A stretch of 64,000 nucleotides of DNA from Symbiodinium natans (GCA_905221605.1 CAJNDS010002624.1:275178-339177); one strand, 5' to 3'. Shown: positions 42,601-50,999, numbered from the stretch's first letter. Numbers and translations are program-made. Notes: a model not told the origin generated them from the sequence alone.

Positions 42601-44522
42601 GGAGGGGGCTTAGGGCTTAGGGCATAGGGTTGAGTAGTGACCTTTTATAGGCGTGCGTAGAATATGTTTGCCCCGAGGTTTGAACTCCAAAACGAATGCA
42701 GTTGCACTTGCAGGCTCATGCAGAATGTCTGCTCGGAACTCCACCATCATTGGGTAGCGCAGTCAAGGCACCAGAAGCCCTTCTCCCGACCGGACCACAT
42801 TCCGGAGTTCGGGAGTTCGGGTACAGGGTTTAGGGCTTAGGGTTTAGGGTTTAGGGTTTCGGGTTGAGCTTTTGGGACTTTCAGGCACGGACGGCTCTGA
42901 CAACCAGCCAAGTGGCGCATCTCATGCAGCCACCTCCGTGCACCCGCCATGTCACCAGTCTTCGCACAGGCGTGGATTACCTAAGAGCAGGGATTCGAAC
43001 AGGGGACCTAACGTAAGGGCCTGAATAATTGGAATAGGGTTTTGGGGGGTTATTATGGCTGTTACTAGAGCAGGGACTCAGACAGGGGACTTCCAGAGAA
43101 CGCCTTGCGCCCCCCCGCCCCGTTATAAAGAGCATCCCTTACGTCATATTCAGATCCCCATTGTAAGGTAAGGCAGATTCCTCATTTCGAGAGTCGTGGG
43201 TACTTCTAATTCTACAACACCGTTATAGCTGTAGTTATAGCCCAAAGAGTCTTGAGGTTCTAGGGGTTTAGGGGCCTTTAGGATCTTGTAGGGTTTGGGG
43301 TTCGGGGCGGCTGTCTTTAGGGTCCGAGCGGCTGAGTTGAAGGGCATGGTGTCCACTGGCGTACGTGTCCTGTTGCGCGCTTGGGCGTTGGTAGCCCTAA
43401 ACCCTAAACCCTAATCCCCAAACCCTAAACCCTAAACCCTGAACCCCAACTCTGAAGCTAAGGGATCCTACAAGTTTTAAGCGGCTGTGACGCCCCCTCC
43501 CCCTCCCCACCCCACACTTGCCAGCAAATGAAGAACCTTGACCTGCAGACCCCCAAACTCCCAAGGGAGATCGGAAGGGACGCTTCATCAAACACCGCCC
43601 AAAAACCCAAAGCCCTCAACCCGAGAACCCTCAAACCTAAGCCCTCAAAACTCCCAAAACGCACCAAAAGCCCGAAACTCCAGAAAAGCCTCAACCCCAA
43701 ACCCCAAACCCTAACCCTAAACCCTAAACCCTAAACCCTAAACCCCCCCGTGGTCCGGATGATGTCGCCCAGGAGTCGCTCTGCGCGGCTGCGGTCGCCG
43801 CTGCGCACCGCTGCAGCCACTGCTTGGGAGAGGCTCTTGACCTTGGGGGTTTAGGGTTTAGGGTTTAGGGTTTAGAGTTTAGGGTTTAGGGTTTAGGGTT
43901 TAGGGTGTAGGGTTTAGGGTTTAGGATTTAAATTTCGGGTTTAGGGCTTAGGGTCTAAATTTTAAGGTTTCGGGTTTAGGGCATTAGGGTTCAGCATTTG
44001 CAGGTTCTAAAGTGTTGGCTCCACAGCCTTCAACAGGCCCCGCCACCAGCTGCTTCGTCAGCAAGGCACCCCCGGGATCTGCCGGGACATTTGTTCGAAA
44101 GGCCCCGGGAGAACCGAAGACCCCTGCACAAGGCCAAGGCACAAGGCAAGGCACAAGCCCCCCAGGATGGGGTGGGGGTGATGGTGAAAGGGTGACGCTT
44201 TAAGGCTTAAGGGCTAGAACCCTAAGGTATGGAGCCTGAGGCTTAAGAATTGAGCGAACCTTCTATTTTCCTAATGTCATGGGATCCCAAAGGGTAGGTG
44301 GGTAGATAGTCAAACCGAAGTCTCGAGCTTAACTAGCGAATGCTTGAGCTCTAAACCCTAAACCCTAAACCCTAAACCCTAAACCCTAAACCCTAAACCC
44401 TAAACCCTAAACCCTAAACCCTAAACCCTAAACCCTAAACCCTAAACCCTAAACCTCACCCGAAGCCGGGGCGCTCCGTGGTTGGAAGGCGTCTCCTTCG
44501 GCTTCTCTGGGGAAGGCGCCTC
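30549..44522 (-). CDS. P-class pentatricopeptide repeat (PPR) protein
   Basis: About 26 short exons (21-98 nt) on the minus strand join in one open frame into roughly ten consecutive 35-residue PPR motifs. An example is the unit VSYATVIHARAKRG, ETELAEHWLSK, MLAAGVEPNI, which is exactly 35 long. Each motif is typically cut into a helix A exon (VxYxxLIxACAK), a helix B exon (GDxxxAExWLxxM) and a loop exon (xAGVxPN). Most inferred introns have GC donors, some GT, one GA; almost all exons begin with G after AG. The C-terminus reads VRELGLSEFPEERRRPFK and stops. PPR proteins of this class bind RNA in plastids or mitochondria, where they act in processing, stability or editing. No editing (E/DYW) domain is seen. 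The N-terminal start is not placed; exons up to 47 kb may belong to it. One motif near 41.7-42.0 kb has an uncertain junction. Confidence 0.92.
31262..31331 (-). CDS. PPR gene exon
   Basis: CCCCAG acceptor; VLTALGRAVGRGRAAQIA, a final degenerate PPR helix. The donor is not fixed. Confidence 0.7.
31930..32081. repeat. CCCTGAA array passing into CCCTAAA array
   Basis: About ten CCCTGAA units give way to a perfect CCCTAAA run that abuts the donor (GTAAGG) of the next exon. Confidence 0.95.
32085..32146 (-). CDS. PPR gene exon
   Basis: CCCAG acceptor; AAFRRAHARGLEANKHAPS. The low end is either CAG|GTAAGG or TCG|GC a few bases earlier; only the second keeps the next exon in frame. Confidence 0.75.
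32191..32408. repeat. TTTAGGC / TTTGGGG heptamer array
   Basis: Heptamers of the form GCTTTAG, with an internal block of GGGGCCTT or GGGGCTTT units. These are telomere-like variants homogenised within one intron. Confidence 0.95.
32578..32650 (-). CDS. PPR gene exon
   Basis: CCGAG|G acceptor completes a Met codon from the previous exon; NEYFLYALLLAYAGAKPRQS then DRAE at a GC donor (GAG|GCACTC). Confidence 0.85.
33085..33128 (-). CDS. PPR gene exon
   Basis: TGCAG acceptor; VESFAQDMQQAGLE plus two bases at a GC donor. It joins the flanking exons as HRGEWQE-VESFAQDMQQAG. Confidence 0.8.
33588..33672 (-). CDS. PPR gene exon
   Basis: CCAAG|G acceptor completes an Arg codon; MKAAGVRPNVVAYASLARPF then AHRGEWQE at a GC donor. 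Confidence 0.9.
34030..34171. repeat. TTCAAACC octamer array
   Basis: About 17 tandem units of TTCAAACC. It lies next to CCCTAAC/CCCTAAA repeat and may derive from it, but the unit is eight bases and lacks the CCC core. Confidence 0.95.
34259..34329 (-). CDS. PPR gene exon
   Basis: CTCAG acceptor; VYSGLLDACAKAGDLERSKE then VFA plus two bases at a GC donor. Confidence 0.92.
34702..34764 (-). CDS. PPR gene exon
   Basis: TTGAG acceptor; VAAACEEFDRMEKAGVAADV V, then a GT donor (GTT|GTGGCT). Confidence 0.9.
34958..34978 (-). CDS. PPR gene 21-nt microexon
   Basis: CCAAG acceptor; ACAKSGK, then a GC donor. It completes the helix A/B turn SFSAVIN-ACAKSGK-VAAAC. Confidence 0.85.
35055..35178. repeat. 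TTTAGGG array
   Basis: About 17 perfect plus-strand units in the intron upstream of the 21-nt microexon. Confidence 0.95.
35739..35783 (-). CDS. PPR gene exon
   Basis: CTCCAG acceptor; AGVQPNAHSFSAVIN, then a GC donor (AAT|GCCCGG). Confidence 0.88.
36073..36480. repeat. CT-rich microsatellite
   Basis: About 400 bases of plus-strand TC repeats with CTTT, CTTC and CTCG interruptions, in the intron right after the exon at 36490. Confidence 0.95.
36490..36537 (-). CDS. PPR gene exon
   Basis: GGAAG acceptor; VGDAVRAQRWHQRMQN, then a GT donor (AAT|GTTGCG). Confidence 0.88.
36732..36791 (-). CDS. PPR gene exon
   Basis: CCCAG acceptor; DAKVEPNVVSYSAMIDACAK, then a GC donor. A full loop and helix A. 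Confidence 0.93.
37120..37445 (-). pseudogene. Possible gene fragment inside a PPR intron
   Basis: About 320 bases free of telomere-like repeat. The minus strand reads RLANWYLDRLRQSDVEDGVR and on through HNVLHVRYPFVESPFKVEVG, then the protein-like frame shifts by one to GTWMEAYIVWVYEGAP. The composition is protein-like on both sides of the shift. It could be an old inserted gene fragment or processed copy. No family recognised. Confidence 0.4.
37507..37598. repeat. Two-copy direct repeat, period 62
   Basis: A 30-base segment beginning CGTGCATTTGGAACAACCCC occurs at 37507 and 37569. Confidence 0.9.
37656..37745. mobile_element. Inverted-repeat element (MITE-like), copy 3
   Basis: 90-bp foldback from TTGGGATGTTCCCCCTTATA to GGGTGAACATCCCAA, flanked on both sides by a perfect CCTACACC 8-bp duplication. 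Lies in a PPR gene intron. Confidence 0.88.
37870..37920 (-). CDS. PPR gene exon
   Basis: GCGCAG acceptor; AKSGDVERAEKWMEKMK, then a GC donor. Confidence 0.93.
38159..38191 (-). CDS. PPR gene exon
   Basis: CCAAG acceptor; VTTYTAVVDAC, then a GC donor (TGC|GCCTGG). Confidence 0.9.
38800..38861 (-). CDS. PPR gene exon
   Basis: GAAG acceptor; two bases complete Gly, then DAASAERWLREAERRGLAPR, then a GT donor. Confidence 0.92.
39225..39299. repeat. Dispersed repeat family B, copy 1
   Basis: Shares GTAACCTAGGAA, an A-rich run, GTGCCCTTTTGGGT and AAAGGGG...GAGAACC with copies at 40576 and 46699. The arms CCCTTTTGG and CCAAAGGGG are complementary. Confidence 0.65.
39601..39640 (-). CDS. PPR gene exon
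   Basis: CTCCAG acceptor; VSYNSLIYACGRK plus one base, then a GT donor (AAAG|GTGACC). Confidence 0.93.
39759..39789 (-). CDS. PPR gene 31-nt exon
   Basis: CCAAG|G acceptor; MLAAGVEPNI, then a GC donor. The loop exon of a repeat. Confidence 0.9.
40223..40254 (-). CDS. PPR gene exon with GA donor
   Basis: CTAAG acceptor; ETELAEHWLS plus AA, then a GA donor. The intron's first bases GATGCTC are repeated at the start of the next exon (39789). Confidence 0.85.
40576..40637. repeat. Dispersed repeat family B, copy 2
   Basis: Starts AGTAACCTAGGAATAAACAG and keeps the GTGCCCTTTTTGGTTTAAAG core. Confidence 0.65.
40761..40802 (-). CDS. PPR gene exon
   Basis: GTAG acceptor; VSYATVIHARAKRG, then a GT donor. 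Confidence 0.93.
40830..40915. repeat. TTTAGGG array
   Basis: Twelve plus-strand units (one GTGTAGGG) in the intron upstream of the exon at 40802. Confidence 0.95.
41551..41650. repeat. Dispersed repeat family A, copy 2
   Basis: GGGTTTCCGAAATTAGG, GTACCTTATCGGGGTCC and TATAAGGG segments match copies at 9652 and 47152. Confidence 0.7.
41658..41711 (-). CDS. PPR gene exon
   Basis: AAGAG acceptor; DAEHWLSEMLKDGVQANE, then a GC donor. The 5' end could be two bases earlier, changing the join. Confidence 0.88.
42028..42048 (-). CDS. PPR gene microexon
   Basis: GTGAG acceptor; ASAKADD at a GC donor, or longer by two codons at a GA donor. The repeat would be 34 or 36 residues, so this junction is open. 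Confidence 0.7.
42364..42413 (-). CDS. PPR gene exon
   Basis: AGAG acceptor; two bases complete Arg, then AAGVEPNTISYNILMD, then a GC donor. Confidence 0.92.
42445..42572. repeat. TTTAGGG array
   Basis: Plus-strand units with one TTTAGG hexamer, on the high side of the exon at 42413. Confidence 0.95.
42917..42980 (-). CDS. PPR gene exon
   Basis: TTAG acceptor; VIHACAKTGDMAGARRWLHE M plus one base, then a GC donor. Confidence 0.93.
43333..43369 (-). CDS. PPR gene exon
   Basis: AACAG|G acceptor; TRTPVDTMPFNS, then a GC donor. It joins as MPFNS-VIHACAKTGD, a complete helix A. Confidence 0.85.
43744..43841 (-). CDS. First recognisable PPR exon
   Basis: CCAAG acceptor; VKSLSQAVAAAVRSGDRSRA then ERLLGDIIRTTG plus two bases. 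The donor is GTTTAGGG itself, so the intron starts inside the telomere-like unit. Confidence 0.88.
44348..44455. repeat. CCCTAAA array
   Basis: About 15 perfect plus-strand units ending next to the GTGAGG donor of the exon at 44460. Confidence 0.95.
44460..44522 (-). CDS. Linker exon before the PPR array
   Basis: GAAG acceptor; EAPSPEKPKETPSNHGAPRL R in phase 0, with a canonical GTGAGG donor. Pro/Glu/Lys-rich linker with an internal duplication (KEAPS, KETPS). It joins the first PPR exon in frame. Confidence 0.75.
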
Positions 44523-44741
44523 CTTCGGCAGAGGGCTTTGGGGGCTTAACTTAGGGGGTTTAGGGTTTAGGGTTTAGGATTTAGGGTTGAGGGTTTAGGG
44601 TTTAGGGTTTAGGGTTTAGGGTTTAGGGTTTAGTGCTTAGGGTTTAGGGTTTAGGGTTTAGGGTTTAGGGTTTAGGGTTTAGGGTTTAGGGTTTAGGGCT
44701 CAAGTTGACCTCCAAGTAACTTGAGCCCTAAACCCTAAACC

Positions 44742-46150
44742 CTAAACCCTAGACCCTAAACCCTAAACTATCCAAACGATTCGCATTTCTAACCTGGCAG
44801 GGATGGACTCATATGGTTTAAAGTGTATTTCTCCGTAGTCATAGGTCGAACATGTCGTGCAACATGCATGGATACGACACAACATCTGTGGCACAGGCGT
44901 ATTGGATTTTGTGCCTAGACTATTGCTGGTTGTGAACATGTGACCTTGCGGTTTAAACAAATATATTTAATCAGTTCATGAATGCAACGCATAAAGAACA
45001 CTACTTCTTAATCACATTAATTCCTGCACACGTTAAAGAGCAAACTAACGTGCGCGACCAATTTTGTGAACATAAGTGGAAGTCAGTTATAATTCTTCAA
45101 CTACTTATACTATTCGCCGGCCATGTAGCCTTAAGAACACGGAAATCGCAAAGCTCTCCTTTATGCGCTACCTTCCACCTTCGAATCTTTTGCCGAATTC
45201 TGCTCCATGACTGTACCCTTCCCGACGACAGACTGTGGCAGAAAACTGGTTTCGACGTCTGTCCTGGTGGGTGACCACTTTTTATATCTATATATAGGAA
45301 GCATATTCGGTAGATGTGTCATTTATTTTCAAAAACACCATCAGACCGCCTTAGTTGCTGAGTTCATAAGCCCCCAAAGACGTGTACTTTCAGGTTTACA
45401 GGGGATTCTCGTATCCCAAGAAGTGCAAAGCGCACTCATTCAGCTACTAAGCCTCTTAGTGCACTGCACGCGTCGCGCCTCGACGTCCGAGGAGCTGCTG
45501 CCGGCCTGACGCCACGGAACCCTAAACCCTGAACCCTAAAGCCTAAACCCTAAACCAGGACCTGGAGCCCTGAACCAGCGGAAGAGAGTCCTTTGGCAAG
45601 GTTTGGGTTCGGGATTCCAGGTGCGGGGTGGTAATGATGAGCCCTGAAGCAACTATCTCTACTGCGAAGAAGCGCCCAAACACCCAAATTCGAAACTGAC
45701 TGCAGCACGAATAGCCGACAACAAGAGCACATCACCTCAACAGAGACGGCGCACCGCAAGCTGTAACCCCGGCAGCTAAAACAAAAAAAGCTCAGCCGGG
45801 CCGCCCTTAACCCCTGACACCCCCTAAGACCCCCTAAAACCCCTATAACCCCCCCAAAACCCCCTAACACCCCCCAGAACCCCCTACAAACCCCCTAAGA
45901 CACCCTCAACCCTCACGAAACGTCTGCTTCCGTGGCCTGCGATCGATCGATCCTGAGCGGCTTCCCTGGCTCTTCACCTCACGTGACTGGGAGCGGGCAC
46001 GGGCACTTACATCGCACCCCGGTGCAAGGGTCATTACCATAGAAATGCAAAAAGTACGAACTGCAAGAACAGTAAGAATAATCATCGAAAAAAACCGAAT
46101 AAGCATGACAAGGCCACTTGGAGACAAGAGCAAACCCTCAAGTCCCCCCG
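44742..46150. other. Large intron or gap with AT-richer unique sequence
   Basis: Unlike most introns, 44770-45440 has almost no telomere-like repeat and is AT-richer. Open frames on both strands show no motif. A CCCCNAA-rich degenerate block follows at 45800-45910. Confidence 0.45.
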
Positions 46151-46151
46151 C

Positions 46152-46196
46152 GAAGCTCTGGGCCAGGAGCTGGGCAGCAGCTTCCCACGCCGGCTC
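46152..46196 (-). CDS. Putative exon upstream of the PPR linker
   Basis: ATGAG acceptor; EPAWEAAAQLLAQSF, then a GC donor, phase 0. It could be an N-terminal PPR exon or part of another gene. Confidence 0.55.
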
Positions 46197-46495
46197 CTCA
46201 TGCGGAGGTCGAGCTGGATTTTGGCTGTTGGAGGAGCTCGGGGTGTCGGGGGTTAGGGGTTAGAGGGTAGAGGGTATAGGGTTTAGGGTTTAGGGTTTAG
46301 GGTTCAGGGTTCAGGGTTCACGGTTCAGAGCTTGGTTGAGGGTGGAGGGTTCAGGGCTTAAGGGGCGCCTCGGCTTGTGCAAGTGCTACGGGGGTGATGG
46401 ACTTCTTGGGGGTTGAAGTTTATCAGAGTTCATGGTTTCGTAGGCCCCCGTGTTAATCCTTAAACGGGAGCTTAAGAGCTAAGGACACGTTCTGG

Positions 46496-46497
<2 letters not shown>

Positions 46498-46520
<23 letters not shown>
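46498..46520. repeat. TG dinucleotide repeat
   Basis: Eleven or so TG units, followed soon by a G run at 46532-46548. Confidence 0.95.
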
Positions 46521-46526
<6 letters not shown>

Positions 46527-46698
46527 TCATAGGGGGGGGGGGGGGGGGAAAGTTTGGGGTTTGGGGTTTAAGGTAGAGGGTTTTAGGGTTTAAGTTAAGG
46601 TGTAGGGTTTTAGGGTGAGGGGGGGATGGGGAGTGGGCTCAGGCAAGGCCGGCCCGAGGTTCCTGTGCTCGTGGCACCCCTGAACCAGCCAAAAAAAA

Positions 46699-46762
46699 AT
46701 ACCAGGAGAGAAAAAAAGGGTGCCCATTTTGGTTTTAAAAGGGGTTAAGAGTGCACCGAGAC
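46699..46762. repeat. Dispersed repeat family B, copy 3
   Basis: Diverged copy: ACCAGGAGAG, an A run, GGGTGCCCATTTTGGTTTTA and AAAGGGG. Confidence 0.55.
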
Positions 46763-46941
46763 TCGAAAAAAACAAAAGGGGACAAAGTGAATAAATGGGG
46801 CTTTTGGGGTTTGGGCTTAAGCGGGGTGAGAAAATGAGGCTATGTCCAAAATCCCTACTTCTATACCATGACCTGACTTCTCCAAACATCCGACACGTTG
46901 GCTGAGGCTGACTTCAACCCTAAACCCTAAACCCCAAACAC

Positions 46942-47010
46942 CACGACGAGATGCTTTGGGCTGTCTTTGCCGTTGGTCTTGAAGGCGGCCTGGAGATGCT
47001 TCGCGGGCTT
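46942..47010 (-). CDS. Putative exon, basic helix
   Basis: TAG acceptor; KPAKHLQAAFKTNGKDSPKH then LVV, and a GT donor (GTG|GTGTTT). Phase 0 at both ends and joins the exon at 46196. Confidence 0.6.
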
Positions 47011-47151
47011 CTAGGGTTTAGGGTTTAGGGTTTAGGGGCTTGGGGTTTTTAGGGTTTAGGGTTTAGGGTTTCGCTCAACAGGTGAGCCACATCTGCTGCT
47101 TCGCGTTCAGGGCCTGGGCTTGGGGTTCAGGGGTCCAGGATATGTGTGGGG

Positions 47152-47262
47152 GGGGCTTCTGATATTAGGGGTACCTTATGGGGTCCATATTATAAGGGAA
47201 CCCTACTATGTGGGTGCCATAAGAGGGGCCCCTGATTGTCGTAAACTCCCATGTAGGCTCCA
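47152..47262. repeat. Dispersed repeat family A, copy 3
   Basis: GGGGCTTCTGATATTAGG, GGTACCTTATGGGGTCC and AAGGGAACCCTACTATGTGG segments; the best match to copy 1. Confidence 0.75.
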
Positions 47263-47529
47263 ACTCAGGGTTGTGATTTTGGAGCTCAAGTGCCCCGCTC
47301 GGAACTTGGTACATGTGAAACTTGGGGGGCGCAGGGTTTGATGGGGGGGGGGGGGTTGAGGCGTCAGAGCCCCAAACCCCGAACCCCAAACCCCAAGCCC
47401 TAAACCCCAAACCCTAAACCCCAAGCCCCAAACCCTAAACCCCAAGCCCCAAACCCTAAACCTCAAGCCCCAAACCCCAAACCCTGAACTCTAAAACCCT
47501 TCGTGCGAGGGGAGGGACGAGGGGAGGGA

Positions 47530-47732
47530 GGGTAACCCTAAACCCTAAACCCTAAACCCGAAACCCTAAACCCTAAACACTAAACCCTAAAACCCCTAAA
47601 CCCTAAAACCCCTAAACCCTAAACCCTAAACCCTAAACCCTAAACCCTAAACCCTAAACCCTAAACCCTAAACCCTAAACCCTAAACCCTAAAAAACCCT
47701 AAACCCTAAACCCTAGCCCTAAACCCTAAACC
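47530..47732. repeat. CCCTAAA array
   Basis: Long plus-strand array with length variants CCCTAAAA and CCCCTAAA. Confidence 0.95.
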
Positions 47733-47996
47733 CTTCTTGTGAGGGACGGGGAGGGTTGAGGCCAAGACCTGAGGGGTCAAGAGGCGCCTTGGAGAGGTGC
47801 ATGAAGGCAGCTGGCAGCAACCTTGTAAAAGATGAGGGAAAGGGGTTTAGGGTTTAGGGCTAGGGTTTAGGGTTTAGGGTTTGGGGCTTGGGGCTTAGGG
47901 TGTAGGGCTTAGGGCTTAGGAGGGTTTCAGAGGTGACGGGTTTAGGGCCCAATCACACCTGAACCCTAGCATTTCAAAGGCCGGGCGCATGCAAAC

Positions 47997-48047
47997 CAAG
48001 ACGGTGGCCGTCTCAATGAGGAAGGAGCGGCCCCCGGCCGGCACGGC
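47997..48047 (-). CDS. Putative exon
   Basis: ACAAG acceptor; AVPAGGRSFLIETATVL, then a GT donor. Phase 0. It joins to the hydrophobic exon at 48907. Confidence 0.5.
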
Positions 48048-48850
48048 CTTGTCAGGAACAGGAGCTCGACGGCCTTATCATAACTAAGTTGTGTTTTAGG
48101 CCACCCTAAACCCTCAACCCTAAACCCTAAAACCCTGAACCCTGAACCTGACACCCTAAACCCTAAAACCTAAACCCTAAACCCTGAACCTCACACCCTA
48201 AACCCTAAACCCTGAACCCTGAACCTTAGACCTTAAACCCTATATGAACCTAAACCCTAAACCCTGAACCCTAACCGAAGCTTGGGATCGAAGGCGCTTT
48301 GGGGTTTTTCAGTCTCTGCTGCAGAGGTTTGGGGGTAGAAGATCTTCTCAGTTGCTATCCTAAGTACAGCTAGCTGACTTCTTTCCTGACTTCTAAGACT
48401 CAATTTTAGGGTTTAAGGCTGGCAGTGCACCCTCAAGAAGAGAACCCAAGCAAGAGCCTTTCACAGGAACATTCGTTTTGGGGTCATATGGGCATTTCCC
48501 GAAAATAGGGGTCCCCTAATATACGTCAAAAGACACGTGCTTATTGCAGGTAAGCCCTAAACCCTAAACCGTTTTTTCAGAAACTCCATTGTCGGAACCT
48601 ATCCGACGAGGAGGGATCGGACGAAGCGTTTAGGTTTATGGTTTGGGTTTGGGGTTTCGGCTGAACCGATCACTCCAGACACCCTGAACCGACAAACCCT
48701 AAAATGCCCTAAACCGTAACATGCAACCCGCCAAACCCCCGAAGCCCCCAAACCCCCAAAGTCCCAAAACCCCAAATCCCCAAACCCCTAGACCCTTAAA
48801 AGCCCTTAAACCCTTAACACACCAGGGGCCTTCTCACCTCCCATCTCAGC

Positions 48851-48907
48851 GAGGACATAGTCTGCCACGCACACAAGGATGGTAATTCCAGCCAAGAGTC
48901 CAGTCAC
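48851..48907 (-). CDS. Exon encoding a membrane segment
   Basis: CTCAG acceptor; VTGLLAGITILVCVADYVL, then a GC donor (phase 0) or a GTGAGA donor thirteen bases on (phase 1). A clear single hydrophobic span. It may be a targeting or membrane segment of the PPR protein or of a separate gene. Confidence 0.6.
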
Positions 48908-49239
48908 CTGAGCAGCTTAGGGTTTAGGATTTAGGGTTTCGGGTTTAGGGTTTAGGGTTTAGGGTTTAGGGCTTGGTTAGAGTTTAAAACCCTCTAAACC
49001 CTCTGAACCCACCGAAACCCCCTAAACCCTCTAAGCCACCTAAACCTCTAAACCCCTAACCCTCTGCACCCCCTAAACCCCAAAACCCTAAACCCTAAAC
49101 CCGAAACCCTAAACCCTAAACCCTAAACCCTATAGGCATCCTTAAGTAGATAGAGTATCCCTAAACCCTAAACCCTAAACCCGAAACCCTAAACCCTAAA
49201 CTCAGGTAAGGGTTTCGGTGTGAACCAACGCCCGGCGGC

Positions 49240-49292
49240 TCGAAGTTTATCCGCAGTCGTCTTGGCAGCAAACAGAGAAGGTTTCCTCGGCA
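49240..49292 (-). CDS. Putative exon, basic amphipathic
   Basis: GCCAG acceptor; PRKPSLFAAKTTADKLR, then a GC donor in phase 0 with the membrane exon. The basic, hydroxyl-rich segment resembles a transit-peptide-like region but is not at a proven N-terminus. Confidence 0.5.
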
Positions 49293-50239
49293 CTGGCAGG
49301 TGCGTGGGGTTTAGGGTTTAGGGTTTAGGGTTTAGGGTTTAGGGTTGAGGGTTTAGGGTTTAGGGTTGAGAGTTTAGGGTTTAGGGTTTAGGGTTTAGGG
49401 TTCAGGATTTAGGGTTTGGGGTTTGGGGTTTGGGGTTTGGGGTGTGGGGATTTAGGTGTTTAGGGTTTAGGGCAGAACCCAACTAGAACTCCAGTTGCAC
49501 TCTCAACGATCCTGCAACATCAATGCCTGGTTCATGGGCACTTATAACTCAATAATAACTGCAAGTCTCGCCGAAATATGAGCGCACAATGTCCCCCTAA
49601 TTTGGTGACGGCACCCATGACCTTCCTTTAGATTCTCACAGGGACCCAAAAACCTAAAATCCTAAATCCTAAGCCGAATGTGATTGAGAGGATCATCCTC
49701 AAGTCACGTGTCTTCTCCGGGCTCCCGGGCCCCTTGGAAGCAGAAGACCCAAAGAGCCCAAGCCCTAAGCCCCTAAGCGCGACTTGACCGAGTCAATGCA
49801 GCGAAGTCTCGTGGTGGTTTGGTAGGAGGCAGGTTTCATGCTCCCGAATTTCCTGAGGGGGCGTTAAGCTTAGCATTTAGGGTTCTGCACCGCACTTGTA
49901 GTGAATACTTCGTGCCATTTCGTGAGGTCTTTGCGTTCCCTGCGCAGAGCTGGCACATCGAGCGGCTTGATTTAGGGTTACGCTACTCAGCTTTCGAACT
50001 TGAAGTGTTCGGTGTTCCGATGTCAAAGGGGCGGGAAGGGGGTTATTGCTGATCAGGGCCCTTGTGGCAGGCTACTGTTTATGAGGAGTTCGGCTGTAAA
50101 GGCTTTCGACAAAGGGGGCCCTGAGGTCGGGGAGGGTTTTGTGGAGGATGTGCAGGAGGTTCACCTGTATCTTTAACTGTCTGGTCTCAGCTGCAAACTT
50201 CAAACTGCACCCTGAAACCTAAAGCCTGCGCTTGAACCC

Positions 50240-50480
50240 TAAACCTTAAACCTTAACCCTGAACCTCCAACCCCGAAAACGTCCCACGGACCGCAGAGCC
50301 AACCACTCCGACAACGACCCCCATGTGCAGGCGAGTGTCTTGTAGACGAAGCTTCACGGTACGGACGAGCTTGTCGGGTACGGATGGTAGAACTTATCTT
50401 TGAGGTGCCACGAAGGCTAAGAAAGCCTTCTGCGGCAGCACGTGAACCAGAGCTGGCTGCGGCGCGCACGTTCTGTGAAG
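50240..50480 (-). other. Coding-like island with an in-frame stop
   Basis: One minus frame reads LVRTVKLRLQDTRLHMGVVV in its lower half and QKAFLAFVAP in its upper half, separated by a TAA. It might be two exons or a 5' region of the next gene. Unresolved. Confidence 0.35.
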
Positions 50481-50978
50481 AGGGTCCTGGGCTTCCCCTG
50501 CGTAGGGCTCACGAAGAGTTTCGGGCTTTTAGGGGTTTAGGGTTCTTAGGGCTTTAGGGTTTTAGGGTGTTGGCTTTTAGGGTTTAGGGTTTTGGGGTTT
50601 TAGGGTCTTAGGGTTTAGGGCTTAGGGTTTCAGAGTTTTAGGGTTTAGGGAGCTTGGGGTTTGGGGGGTTTGGGACTCCCAGAGCGGTCTTTTTCTGCCC
50701 CATGCCCAAGCAGCACACGCTGCGGCCCGAAAGGAACTGTGCTGGCCGCTTTGAGGGGAGCGTCCCTGGCTTACCTGGAGGTCATGGGCACTTTGGAACC
50801 AAAATCTTAACAGGAGCTGAAGGACCAAACAGCTTCAAAGTTCTAAACCCTAAACCCTAAACCCTAAACCCTAAACCCACGCAAGCCCAGGGACTCTAGG
50901 CCTGTGGTGCAGGAACTCCTGGTGGGGGCCGGAACGCCGAAGCTACCGAACGCGCCCGAACGCGCCCCAAGCTTCCCC

Positions 50979-50999
50979 TCAGACGTTGGCTAAGAAGGC
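50979..50999 (-). CDS. Candidate terminal exon of TMEM43-like gene
   Basis: GGGAG acceptor; AFLANV then TGA. If the previous exon ends in another phase, a TAG nine bases in is reached instead, so the gene ends here either way. Confidence 0.5.
   Translation of the reverse strand, partial: AFLANV

Noticed and set aside
44978-45509. Two plus-strand reading frames of about 100 codons
   Set aside because: No motif, no repeat-flank signature of an exon, and opposite strand to all neighbours; likely chance in an AT-richer island.
45450-45515. Minus-strand exon reading AGSSSSDVEARRVQC
   Set aside because: The flanking repeat is not of the exon type and no join to neighbours works.
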